This document shows positions 20,420 through 28,192 of a stretch of DNA of 64,000 bases, in pieces. Under the pieces are notes generated by a model, which had not been told where the DNA came from, did no database searches, and saw only the letters and a program-made list of their open reading frames with translations. The translations under genes and the position numbers were made by a program. Within the stretch, counting starts at the first letter, position 1. Every line of letters begins with the position of its first letter. The stretch covers positions 496,001-560,000 of the forward strand of contig NZ_JAKMCP010000001.1 in the NCBI RefSeq assembly GCF_022662105.1, written 5' to 3'. The DNA comes from Aestuariivivens sediminis (lineage in GTDB: Bacteria > Bacteroidota > Bacteroidia > Flavobacteriales > Flavobacteriaceae).

Positions 20420-22135
20420 ATGAAATATTTTATTCTTTTAATCGGATGTATAACTGTGATGAGTTGTGTAGACAATACAAAAACTAACAAAAGTTATCCT
20501 TCAATAGCTAAATTGGCCGATTCCTATTATGAAAGGACTTTGGAAACATTCCCCGAAAACGCCTATGAAGCAGACATAAAACTTGAAAACCATAATGGTA
20601 TCACTTCAAATCAATTAGCAGACCTAGCAATATGGGAAAATTATGAAGACAGCCTGTATGTTGAATTGTTAAAATTGAAAGATAGGCAAATCCCTAAAAA
20701 AAAAGATAAAATTACCTATTGGCTTTTAAAAGAAGAATTAGAGTCAAGTATCGAGTTACGAGTTTGTAAAAGAAATCTTTGGGACGTAAATCATTTGAGT
20801 GGATGGAAATCCCGATGGATCTCATTAGCTGAATATCAACCAATAGGTTCAGAAGAATTAAGAGTGCAAGCCTTTGAACGTTGGAGTAAATTTCCAATAT
20901 TTGTAACAACCGAAATCAACAATCTTAAAAAAGGTCTGGCAGAAGGCTATTCCATGCCAAAAGAAATAGTGGATCTCGTAATCGAACAACTCCAAGTATT
21001 ACATGATTATTCCATTGAAAACTCTCCCTTTATGTCGCCTGCCAAAAGAGATGACAATCCTAAATTTAAAGAAAAATGGGAAGAATTGGTAATCAATAAG
21101 ATCCTACCTGCACTTTCAGAATATCAACAATATTTGGTATTAGAATATAGACCAAAGGCTAGAGATGAAGTTTCAGTTGTAGCCTTACCAAATGGAAGTG
21201 AGTGTTACCAAGCATTTATCAGATCAATGACAACAACTAATAAATCAGCTGAAGAGCTGTTTGAATTAGGGCAAAAAATCGTATCTGCCAATGAAACAAA
21301 AGTGTCAGAAATTGGTTTTGAGGTTTACAAAGAACGAGATTTTGCTAAAATCATTGATTTGATAAATAACGATCCATCTGACAAGTTTATAACAAGTGAA
21401 GATATTTTGGAGGTTAATTCAAAACTACTCGAAAAGGCTAAAAAAGAATCAGAAAAATGGTTCATTATGTTGCCATCTACAGAAGTGACAATTAAACCGT
21501 ACGAGGCTCATGAATCAGGAATTGGAAGTTATGAACCAGCAATGGGAGATAATCCAGCCTATTACCGTATCAACTTAAACAATCTTGAACAGCAAAAAAG
21601 AAGTTTTAACGAAATACTCACGTTTCATGAGGCTTACCCTGGTCATCATTTACAAATTGGGCTAGAAAAGGATATTAAAGGTCTACATTCAATTTCTAAA
21701 TTAATATACTTTGGGAGTTATGTAGAAGGATGGGGAAGATATAGTGAACAATTGGCAGAAGAAATGGGATTGTACGACAGCAAATTGGCACTTATGATAC
21801 GTCGTGCTTGGCCATCAAGAGGCCTAGTGGTAGATCCTGCAATTCATACAAAAGGATGGTCTAAAGAACAAGCCATTGATTTTATGACGGAGTCTGGATA
21901 TAGTGCTGATATAGCATTAAGTGCTTATTATAGAAGTATTGTTTGGCCAGCTCAATTGACGTCATATGATACTGGTGGTGAAGAAATAAAAGCACTTCGT
22001 AAAATGGCTGAAGAGAAGCTGGGAGATCAATTTGACATTAAAGAGTTTCACTCTAAAATATTGGAAAATGGTTCAATTCCATTAAGTTCTTTAAGACACA
22101 ATATAAATGAATGGGTTAGAAACAAGAAAAATTAA
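20420..22135 (+). CDS. Cassette 2: DUF885 peptidase-like lipoprotein
   Basis: This 571-residue protein has a lipoprotein signal (VMSC at about residue 16). The family mark is FHEAYPGHH with His403, Glu404, His409 and His410, a zinc-peptidase-like HExxx-GHH motif, followed by the SYVEGWGRYSEQLAEEMG block of DUF885. Such proteins resemble M3/M32-type metallopeptidases, but substrates are largely unknown. Length is normal and the reading frame intact. It starts 19 bases after the boundary box at 20395 and its own end box CCTACAAC complements the bases there, so the gene moves as one cassette. Confidence 0.88.
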   Translation: MKYFILLIGCITVMSCVDNTKTNKSYPSIAKLADSYYERTLETFPENAYEADIKLENHNGITSNQLADLAIWENYEDSLYVELLKLKDRQIPKKKDKITYWLLKEELESSIELRVCKRNLWDVNHLSGWKSRWISLAEYQPIGSEELRVQAFERWSKFPIFVTTEINNLKKGLAEGYSMPKEIVDLVIEQLQVLHDYSIENSPFMSPAKRDDNPKFKEKWEELVINKILPALSEYQQYLVLEYRPKARDEVSVVALPNGSECYQAFIRSMTTTNKSAEELFELGQKIVSANETKVSEIGFEVYKERDFAKIIDLINNDPSDKFITSEDILEVNSKLLEKAKKESEKWFIMLPSTEVTIKPYEAHESGIGSYEPAMGDNPAYYRINLNNLEQQKRSFNEILTFHEAYPGHHLQIGLEKDIKGLHSISKLIYFGSYVEGWGRYSEQLAEEMGLYDSKLALMIRRAWPSRGLVVDPAIHTKGWSKEQAIDFMTESGYSADIALSAYYRSIVWPAQLTSYDTGGEEIKALRKMAEEKLGDQFDIKEFHSKILENGSIPLSSLRHNINEWVRNKKN

Positions 22136-22137
22136 CT

Positions 22138-22274
22138 GCCTACAACACCGTGTATAATTCATTGCTAGTACTCGCCTACTTACGAAAGTCCTCGCGGATT
22201 TTCTATTCGGTTTGTATTTGCTAAATTATGTGATTAAACCACGCAACGAAATCATACACAAGACCGTTGTAGCC
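22138..22274 (+). repeat. attC-like site 2
   Basis: The left box is GCCTACAAC (22138-22146) and the right box GTTGTAGCC (22266-22274). Arms GTGTATAATTCATTGC and GCAACGAAATCATACAC pair with one unpaired base. The central hairpin is GAAAGTCC/GGATTTTC around TCGC. This is the cleanest example of the site type, about 137 bases long. Confidence 0.8.
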
Positions 22275-22307
22275 AATTAAACAAAAGAAACACAAATAAA
22301 ATAGTTT

Positions 22308-22442
22308 ATGAACAAAGACGTTTTTTTACTTTTCTTTAATGCTATTTTATCGGTTGTTCTAGCTGCCATAATTGTATATCGAATTTTAAAAAAGGAGTAT
22401 AAACCCAAGATTAAAGAATTAGAAAAAAAAGCTAAAGGATAA
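22308..22442 (+). CDS. Cassette 3: 44-residue single-span membrane protein
   Basis: ATG at 22308 opens a 44-codon frame that ends exactly one base before the symporter start at 22443. It begins MNKDVFLLFFNAILSVVLAA, a single membrane helix, and ends in a Lys/Glu-rich tail. Small one-helix proteins directly upstream of sodium:solute symporters occur in other systems as accessory subunits, and the tight junction suggests translational coupling. It has no recognised family. Confidence 0.6.
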   Translation: MNKDVFLLFFNAILSVVLAAIIVYRILKKEYKPKIKELEKKAKG

Positions 22443-24035
22443 ATGACTATCACCATTTTTATAATATCAATAGTTGTTTACGTTTTAGCAGGTATTTTCA
22501 TTGCTAGAAAAGTAAAGAATAGTGACGACTTTTTTGTTATGGGAGAAAGAGGTTCTACACTTTTAATAGTTGGCACACTAGCTGCAACATATTTAAGTGC
22601 TGTCACTCTTTTAGGTATATCGGGAATATCATATGCTGAAGGGCCACTTGTAATTGCAGCAACAGGTTCTTTTGGAGCGTGGATTGGCACTTTGTTGGCC
22701 ATTATATACGTAGGTAGAAATATGAAAGCTTTGGGCTGTAAGACGATGCCTGATTTTTTTAGAGAACGCTTTAGAAACAAAACCGTAACTAGTCTTGCCA
22801 CCATTATAATGATTATAGGGCTTTTGGGCTATGGTGTTATTCAACTTATTGGTGCAGGTCTTCTAATTGAAGAGTTAACAGGTATAAATTTTGCTTTAAT
22901 TATCATAATTTTTGTAATTGCCTTACTGGCTTTTTCACTATATGGAGGTATGTATGGAGTTGTGGTTACAGATACAATTATGTTCTTTATCATGATTGCA
23001 GTATCGGCCATTGTTGCTCCATGGTTGATACATAAAGCTGGATTTACAGAAATGAAGTCTTTGTCAAATACTTTAGAAGGATATTGGACTTTAGCGGGAA
23101 CACAAAATAGACCCTTAAGTTTTACCTTTTCACAATTCTTGGTTTGGATTGTCTTTTTTACTTGTACTCCTGCTCTTGTATCAAGAGTTTTTCCTGCCAA
23201 AAACGATTTTGTAATACTAAAATCTACACTTATTGGCGTTTTTTTAGCCGCATTTATGCAAATACCCATTTTTTTGGCTGCCAGTGGCATGCAGGTTATT
23301 CAACCTGGAATAGAACAAACAGACAGTGTTATGATTATTGCTTTTTTAGAGCACGTGCCTTCTGTATTAGGTGGTATTGGTCTAGCAGCTTTAATGGCAG
23401 CCATAATGTCAACCACATCTACACTTTTTGTAATTGCTGGATTTGGATTGTCACGAGATTTATATCAGAATTTGAAGAAAGAAACGATTAGTGAGAAAAA
23501 ACTAATGAAAGTAAATAGAATTGCACAATTAATAATTGGAGCAATAGTAGCTGGTATCGCAATTTCAAGACCGGCTGCGATCTATTGGATTTCAATATAT
23601 GCTGGAGCACTTTTTGGAGTTGGTTGGTTACCATCCGTAATTGCAGGTTTAGAATGGAAACGAATGAACCATAAAGCAGCAATAACCAGTATGGTACTAG
23701 GTGTTTTAAGTTTTATATGTATAACTGAATTGGAAAAAATAAACCTTATTACACTTCCAAATTTACTTGACCCATTAATGATGGCTTTTTTAATTTCCGT
23801 TGTGTCATTAATATTTGTCGCTTTAATTACAAAACCCAATAATAATGAAGTTCAATATTATTATATTATAAAAAACACCAAACCCTCTGGTTCTACTATC
23901 AAACATTTTTTAGCAAGAGAAAATGGACTCTCTGAATTAAAAAAAGAGTGCCTAAATGTAAAAACTTTAATTGCAGTCGTTGTTTTATTAGCATTTGCTC
24001 TTTGGGGATTTTTATTTTACAAACTTGGACTTTGA
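22443..24035 (+). CDS. Cassette 3: sodium:solute symporter family transporter
   Basis: This 530-residue protein has about 13 hydrophobic segments and the form of the SSS family: a first helix then KNSDDFFVMGERG, TYLSAVTLLGISG, a GAWIGTLLAI segment, MPDFFRERF and the central FTCTPALVSRVF. It should import a small solute with sodium. The substrate cannot be named from sequence. It forms a two-gene cassette with the 44-residue protein. Its cassette end GGCTACAAC complements GTTGTAGCC at the cassette start over ten bases. Confidence 0.9.
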   Translation: MTITIFIISIVVYVLAGIFIARKVKNSDDFFVMGERGSTLLIVGTLAATYLSAVTLLGISGISYAEGPLVIAATGSFGAWIGTLLAIIYVGRNMKALGCKTMPDFFRERFRNKTVTSLATIIMIIGLLGYGVIQLIGAGLLIEELTGINFALIIIIFVIALLAFSLYGGMYGVVVTDTIMFFIMIAVSAIVAPWLIHKAGFTEMKSLSNTLEGYWTLAGTQNRPLSFTFSQFLVWIVFFTCTPALVSRVFPAKNDFVILKSTLIGVFLAAFMQIPIFLAASGMQVIQPGIEQTDSVMIIAFLEHVPSVLGGIGLAALMAAIMSTTSTLFVIAGFGLSRDLYQNLKKETISEKKLMKVNRIAQLIIGAIVAGIAISRPAAIYWISIYAGALFGVGWLPSVIAGLEWKRMNHKAAITSMVLGVLSFICITELEKINLITLPNLLDPLMMAFLISVVSLIFVALITKPNNNEVQYYYIIKNTKPSGSTIKHFLARENGLSELKKECLNVKTLIAVVVLLAFALWGFLFYKLGL

Positions 24036-24050
24036 TTGCTTAAAATAACT

Positions 24051-24187
24051 GGCTACAACAACTTGTAAGCGCAATAACGGCTGAATTTCCTAATCGGAAA
24101 TTCAACTCGTTTTGCTAAATGAGGTGCGCCAGCGGAAAGTAATCACGCACTTTCCCGTTACTGACGCTTACACAAACCGTTGGGCAT
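24051..24187 (+). repeat. attC-like site 3
   Basis: The left box is GGCTACAAC (24051-24059) and the right box GTTGGGC (24179-24185), the latter close to the classical GTTRRRY. The arms are TTGTAAGCG and CGCTTACA, with further pairing of ATAACGG to CCGTTAC. The central hairpin GAATTTCC/GGAAATTC is perfect. Left and right boxes do not complement each other beyond GTTG. Confidence 0.75.
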
Positions 24188-24222
24188 ATTAGTGAATGAA
24201 TCACAAAACCAATATTTAAAAT

Positions 24223-24699
24223 ATGAATACTAAAAATTTACCACTCATTGCTTTACCAATTTTGTGTCTATTGTTTTCATGTACACCTAAGGTTGATTCA
24301 GGTACTGAAAAAACAAATGTAATAGAAGCTATTAACCGATTGTATCAGTCCTTTGAAGATAAGGATATCGACCTCATGTCAGAAGTAATGGCTCATGACG
24401 AAAGTATGTTAAGTTTTGGTACAAGTATTTCCGACCTCCACAATAGTTGGTCTGAATGGAGAAATAATCACATAGCTCAATTTGAAGCATTTGATAAGGC
24501 CAAAATCACCTCCAAAAAAATGAATGTCTATCTGAGTCAGAATAGCCATGTGGCATGGTTTGCGGATGTAAGTGATTGGATTTTAATCATTGACAATGAA
24601 AACATTCAAATGAATGATATTAGAATTACAGGTGTACTTGAGAAAAGAAATAACTCTTGGAAAATTGTTCAAATCCATGCTTCAGTTCCTCAGAACTAA
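24223..24699 (+). CDS. Cassette 4: NTF2/SnoaL-like lipoprotein
   Basis: This 158-residue protein has a lipoprotein signal (LCLLFSC, Cys at about 20) and an NTF2-like/DUF4440 alpha+beta barrel. It has an early helix (NRLYQSFEDKDIDLMSEVM), HVAWFADVSDW and a final RNNSWKIVQIHASVP strand, the usual end of SnoaL-like folds. These folds bind small ligands or act as enzymes, and no specific activity is evident. It is the only gene of its cassette. The cassette start GTTGGGCAT is the exact reverse complement of ATGCCCAAC at its end. Confidence 0.85.
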   Translation: MNTKNLPLIALPILCLLFSCTPKVDSGTEKTNVIEAINRLYQSFEDKDIDLMSEVMAHDESMLSFGTSISDLHNSWSEWRNNHIAQFEAFDKAKITSKKMNVYLSQNSHVAWFADVSDWILIIDNENIQMNDIRITGVLEKRNNSWKIVQIHASVPQN

Positions 24700-24718
24700 T
24701 CTGAATAAAAAACTACAA

Positions 24719-24855
24719 TGCCCAACAACGTGTATAATCCATAGCTCGGTTAGCACTTTAAGGGGAACTTTGTATATTTAGGTAGTTATAGGATTCCTAC
24801 TCTGAAAAATCTCTGATTTTTCCTCGCTACGGAATCATACACAATACCGTTGGCA
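24719..24855 (+). repeat. attC-like site 4
   Basis: The left box is TGCCCAAC (24719-24726), a perfect RYYYAAC box, and the right box is GTTGGCA (24849-24855). Arms are GTGTATAATCC and GGAATCATACAC with one extra base on the right. The central hairpin is GAAAAATC/GATTTTTC around TCT. Confidence 0.75.
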
Positions 24856-24867
24856 CTTATTTAAAAA

Positions 24868-25689
24868 ATGAATAGAAAAAAATTATTTGTGTTTTTAATA
24901 CTGACCTTTTTATGGTCTTGGATACTTTGGATTATTGGATTAAACTCCCTATCAGACGAAATTAATCCAGAGTCAATTGGTAAATTTTTGGTTTTCTTTT
25001 TTGTTGGGGTATATGGACCAACAATTTCCGGAATAATTACAACTCTATTCTTTGATGGACTCAAAGGTTTATTTGAATTAATCAAAAAGCTTTTTATATG
25101 GAAAGTCCCTTTTAAATATTATTTATACATAATTTTTTTACCTCTAATATTTGTCATTATTGGTATTGCACTTTACAGCCAATTTATAGGGGAAATTGGA
25201 GATTTTGATAAAATGGCATATCTATCGATACCAACAATATTATTAACGGGATTGTATGCTGGACCTTTGGGAGAAGAACTAGGGTGGAGAGGTTTTTTAT
25301 TGCCCGAATTTCAAAAAAAATATTCAAACTTGAAAAGTGCAATCATTATTGGATTTATATGGTTTGTTTGGCATATTCCACTATGGTGGGCACCATTCGG
25401 AACCTTGGTTAGTGGAGAACCAATATCTATAATTCCTGTAATTGCATATTTTACTATGCTAATCTGCCTATCCATAATAATTACTTGGTTAGTAATTAAT
25501 TCAAAGGGAAGTGTTCTTATTGCAATTTTATTTCACTTGTCAATTAATGCAGGAATCGCATTGCAGTTTTACCCTGAATTGAATATGGATTTCAAAAAAG
25601 TACATTTATTATCGAGCATCGGAATGTTAATATTTACTGGATTTTTAGTAGTAAAGAATAAATTAAAAACAATTACCAACACCGTGTAA
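24868..25689 (+). CDS. Cassette 5: CPBP-family intramembrane metalloprotease
   Basis: This 273-residue polytopic membrane protein has the CPBP (Abi/CAAX protease) motifs: EE-x3-R as Glu136, Glu137 and Arg141 (EELGWRGF), then FVWH with His169 and a third motif near HLSINAG. Family members cleave prenylated proteins or act in bacteriocin self-immunity, and the bacterial substrate is usually unknown. The coding region runs 16 bases into the following attC-like site, so its last residues (TNTV) come from the recombination site. It starts 13 bases after its cassette boundary box. Confidence 0.88.
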   Translation: MNRKKLFVFLILTFLWSWILWIIGLNSLSDEINPESIGKFLVFFFVGVYGPTISGIITTLFFDGLKGLFELIKKLFIWKVPFKYYLYIIFLPLIFVIIGIALYSQFIGEIGDFDKMAYLSIPTILLTGLYAGPLGEELGWRGFLLPEFQKKYSNLKSAIIIGFIWFVWHIPLWWAPFGTLVSGEPISIIPVIAYFTMLICLSIIITWLVINSKGSVLIAILFHLSINAGIALQFYPELNMDFKKVHLLSSIGMLIFTGFLVVKNKLKTITNTV

Positions 25690-25837
25690 AAATAATTGCT
25701 GGTTCAGGCCTACTTACGAAAATTTGCTAACGCACCGTTCGCACTTCGTGCTCGTGTCTCGCGGATTTTCTATTCGGTTTGTATTTGCTAAATTACGTGC
25801 TTACAAGAAGCAACAAACCTTAGCCGAATGGTTGTAC
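25674..25837 (+). repeat. attC-like site 5
   Basis: The left box is TACCAAC (25674-25680), inside the end of the CPBP gene, and the right box is GTTGTAC (25831-25837). The centre, 25718-25770, is enclosed by GAAAAT/ATTTTC and carries a nested GCAC/GTGC hairpin. It matches 29805-29857 in site 8 at 51 of 53 positions. The right arm CAACAAACCTTAGCCGA does not pair with the left arm and recurs in site 6. Confidence 0.65.
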
Positions 25838-25871
25838 TTCATTATTGACCAACCAATGAACAATAATGAAG
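25837..25871 (+). repeat. Perfect inverted repeat at the start of cassette 6
   Basis: CTTCATTATT (25837-25846) and AATAATGAAG (25862-25871) form a perfect 10-bp stem with a 15-base loop, beginning in the boundary box itself. A 13-codon frame MNNNEVLKRSLNK starts at 25856 inside it. It may be a leader or a relic of a lost cassette. Confidence 0.5.
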
Positions 25872-25946
25872 TTCTTAAAAGAAGCTTGAATAAATGATAT
25901 TATATATGATTTTGAAAGTCATTGCCACAATTACAAAATTATTAAA

Positions 25947-26414
25947 ATGAAAAACACGATTATTATTTTATTAGGGTTATTAGTATTAAGCTGTAGTTCA
26001 GAGGACAACAATCAAGATCAACAGTTAAACTTTTTAGAGCAATATGAGGGCTCTGTATTTTTCAGGGAAACAACCACCGGAATAACCTATATAAGGTTTT
26101 TTAATAATGAAAATGCACCTCTTGATTATCATCTTTTATTTAAGACCTTAACCCCTAATGACTGCTTTGTTAATTTACCTTTTGATGTCTCTGAACCAGA
26201 TGCGGTTGTAACTAAACTAGAATCTAATTTAATGGAGATAAGTCGACCAATGTGGGTTGATACAGTATTAGTAAGAACTTACACAGTATCTAATAATGTA
26301 TTGTCTACAGAAAATGAATGGTATGCTAATGGTGAGCTATTCTTAACAAATTATAATGACCCTTTATCAATCTCTTCGGTAAATGTCGATACGCTACCTT
26401 TATGTAGTAATTAA
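25947..26414 (+). CDS. Cassette 6: small lipoprotein of unknown function
   Basis: This 155-residue protein starts with a clear lipoprotein signal (LLVLSCSSEDNNQDQ). The acidic and Asn-rich stretch right after the Cys fits surface export in flavobacteria. The rest, including ITYIRFFNNENAPLDYH and paired strands later on, matches no family I recognise. Unlike other cassettes it lies 109 bases after the boundary, and the boundary box GTTGTAC does not complement the end box CCTCAAC. The unit may therefore be a fusion of two cassettes. Confidence 0.75.
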   Translation: MKNTIIILLGLLVLSCSSEDNNQDQQLNFLEQYEGSVFFRETTTGITYIRFFNNENAPLDYHLLFKTLTPNDCFVNLPFDVSEPDAVVTKLESNLMEISRPMWVDTVLVRTYTVSNNVLSTENEWYANGELFLTNYNDPLSISSVNVDTLPLCSN

Positions 26415-26440
26415 TCCATTCGATTCAGCCTTTAAAATAC

Positions 26441-26560
26441 CCTCAACTAATTCATTGCTTCTGACTTTCCATAGGAAAATCCTCGCCCTGAACTTTGTAT
26501 GGCTCTTTTTACTATCTTAGTTTCCAACCAACGCAACAAACCTTAGCCGAGCCGTTGTAG
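26441..26560 (+). repeat. attC-like site 6 (degenerate)
   Basis: The left box is CCTCAAC (26441-26447) and the right box GTTGTAG (26554-26560). The left inner sequence TAATTCATTGCT is conserved but the pairing arm is lost. A short hairpin TTTCC/GGAAA around ATA remains. The right arm CAACAAACCTTAGCCGA is shared with site 5. Confidence 0.55.
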
Positions 26561-26571
26561 CACATTAAAAA

Positions 26572-28092
26572 ATGAAAAATATAATAACCATCGTATTATT
26601 ATGGTTGGGAGCAAATCTTTTTGCTCAAAACTTAAGCTTAGAGTTTGAAATTATCCAAAGGCTTTGGGTTGGAGATTCTCACATGGAAAACGGGCGGCTT
26701 TTTATTATTTTCAGCAAAGAAGAGCCTAAGTCAATTTTTAATGGAATACAATATCCAGACTTAAGAATGAATCCTGTATTTGGAGTGGATATTTCTGATT
26801 GGAAAACTGATACTCCTTTACGCATAGAAGGAAATAATCTTTATGGATTCCCAATCAAAAATATCATTGAACTTCAAACAGGAAATTGGTATATCTATGC
26901 TCTTTTTAAGTCATTCGATTCCCATGGGAAAATAATGGAAGAAGAGCAAATTTATAGTGAGCCAGTGTTGATAAATATTGATTCATCCAATAAAACACAA
27001 CACTTTCAGTTGTCTTTGGATAAGACGGTAGGTAGTGCTACACTTCCTGATGACAAAAAACACTTTAAATACGAATCAATATCAAGTCGTTTACTCACCG
27101 ATTTTTGGAAAAAACCCATGTCCGTTAGATTTCAAGTGGCATTACCAAAATCTTATTATTCAGATTTAGAAAAAGAATATCCGCTTTTGGTTATGATAGG
27201 CGGATTTGGAGAAAGATTCTACAACAAAATAATTAGTGAGAAGGAATTATTAGACGAGAGCACTCCTGAAATGGTTATTATTCTTTTGGATTCAAAAGCA
27301 CCTTTTGGAGACTCCTACCAAATGAACTCTTCCAATAATGGTCCTTATGGTGATGCATTAGTTACAGAGGTCATTCCATACATTGAGTCAAAATACCGTT
27401 GTATAGGTAATTCCACATCAAGGTTTTTAACAGGGACATCAACAGGAGGATGGGCATCATTAGCATTACAAGTATTCTATCCTGAATTCTTCAATGGAGT
27501 TTGGTCAACCTGTTCTGACCCAGTTGATTTTAGGCAGATGGAACTTATGAATATCTATGAAGATAAAAACGCATTTATTAACAGGCATGGCTTGGAAAGA
27601 CCAGGAATGAGGGATATTAATGGAGAACCCAGATATACATTAAGAACAGAAATTTGGGCAGAAAACATTTTAGGGATTGAAAATTCATATCATAATAGTG
27701 GTGGACAGTGGGGAAGTTGGAATGCCGTATTTAGTCCTAAAGATACAATCACAGGTTTGCCAAGAATGATTTTTCATCCTGAAACAGGAGTATTAGACAA
27801 AAATGTAGCCGAAGCTTGGAAAAAATATGATTTAAGATTGTTCCTGTCTGAAAATTGGGATGAGTTAGGTTTTAAGTTGCAAGGAAAATTACATATTTGG
27901 ATGGGGACGGCAGACAGTTATTATTTAAACAATGCAATGGTATTATTTGATAGATTTTTGAAATCAACATCGAATCCTAAATCTGATGCTGAAATTAATT
28001 TCATTTGTGGGGAAGGTCATGCCTGTGATAGCGAAATACCATTAAAAATAATGATGCATCAAATGTTGGAAAGAATGGAGAAACCGAGATAA
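26572..28092 (+). CDS. Cassette 7: secreted esterase-like alpha/beta hydrolase
   Basis: This 506-residue protein has a signal peptide ending ANLFAQ. The N-terminal 180 residues form a beta-rich domain. The C-terminal part is a putative esterase (esterase D / enterochelin esterase type) with nucleophile Ser290 in GTSTGG, an acid in WMGTADS and the His in GEGHACDSE. The substrate is unknown. The cassette start shares its first 13 bases (from GTTGTAGCAC) in exact reverse complement with the cassette end, the longest such match in the array. The gene starts 11 bases after the 7-base boundary box. Confidence 0.85.
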   Translation: MKNIITIVLLWLGANLFAQNLSLEFEIIQRLWVGDSHMENGRLFIIFSKEEPKSIFNGIQYPDLRMNPVFGVDISDWKTDTPLRIEGNNLYGFPIKNIIELQTGNWYIYALFKSFDSHGKIMEEEQIYSEPVLINIDSSNKTQHFQLSLDKTVGSATLPDDKKHFKYESISSRLLTDFWKKPMSVRFQVALPKSYYSDLEKEYPLLVMIGGFGERFYNKIISEKELLDESTPEMVIILLDSKAPFGDSYQMNSSNNGPYGDALVTEVIPYIESKYRCIGNSTSRFLTGTSTGGWASLALQVFYPEFFNGVWSTCSDPVDFRQMELMNIYEDKNAFINRHGLERPGMRDINGEPRYTLRTEIWAENILGIENSYHNSGGQWGSWNAVFSPKDTITGLPRMIFHPETGVLDKNVAEAWKKYDLRLFLSENWDELGFKLQGKLHIWMGTADSYYLNNAMVLFDRFLKSTSNPKSDAEINFICGEGHACDSEIPLKIMMHQMLERMEKPR

Positions 28093-28103
28093 TAAATGAA
28101 AAT

Positions 28104-28174
28104 GTGCTACAACACCAGATATGAAGTAATACTCCGGATCGGTTGTACTATTCATTGCCAAACCGTTAGATGCC
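28104..28174 (+). repeat. attC-like site 7 (short)
   Basis: The left box is GTGCTACAAC (28104-28113) and the right box GTTAGATGCC (28165-28174), where GTTAGAT fits GTTRRRY fully. Only about 65 bases lie between the box ends, like the short attC sites of mobile integrons. A small CCG/CGG hairpin is in the middle. The two boxes belong to different cassettes and do not pair well. Confidence 0.65.
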
Positions 28175-28192
28175 AATAAAAGCCAGCACGAT

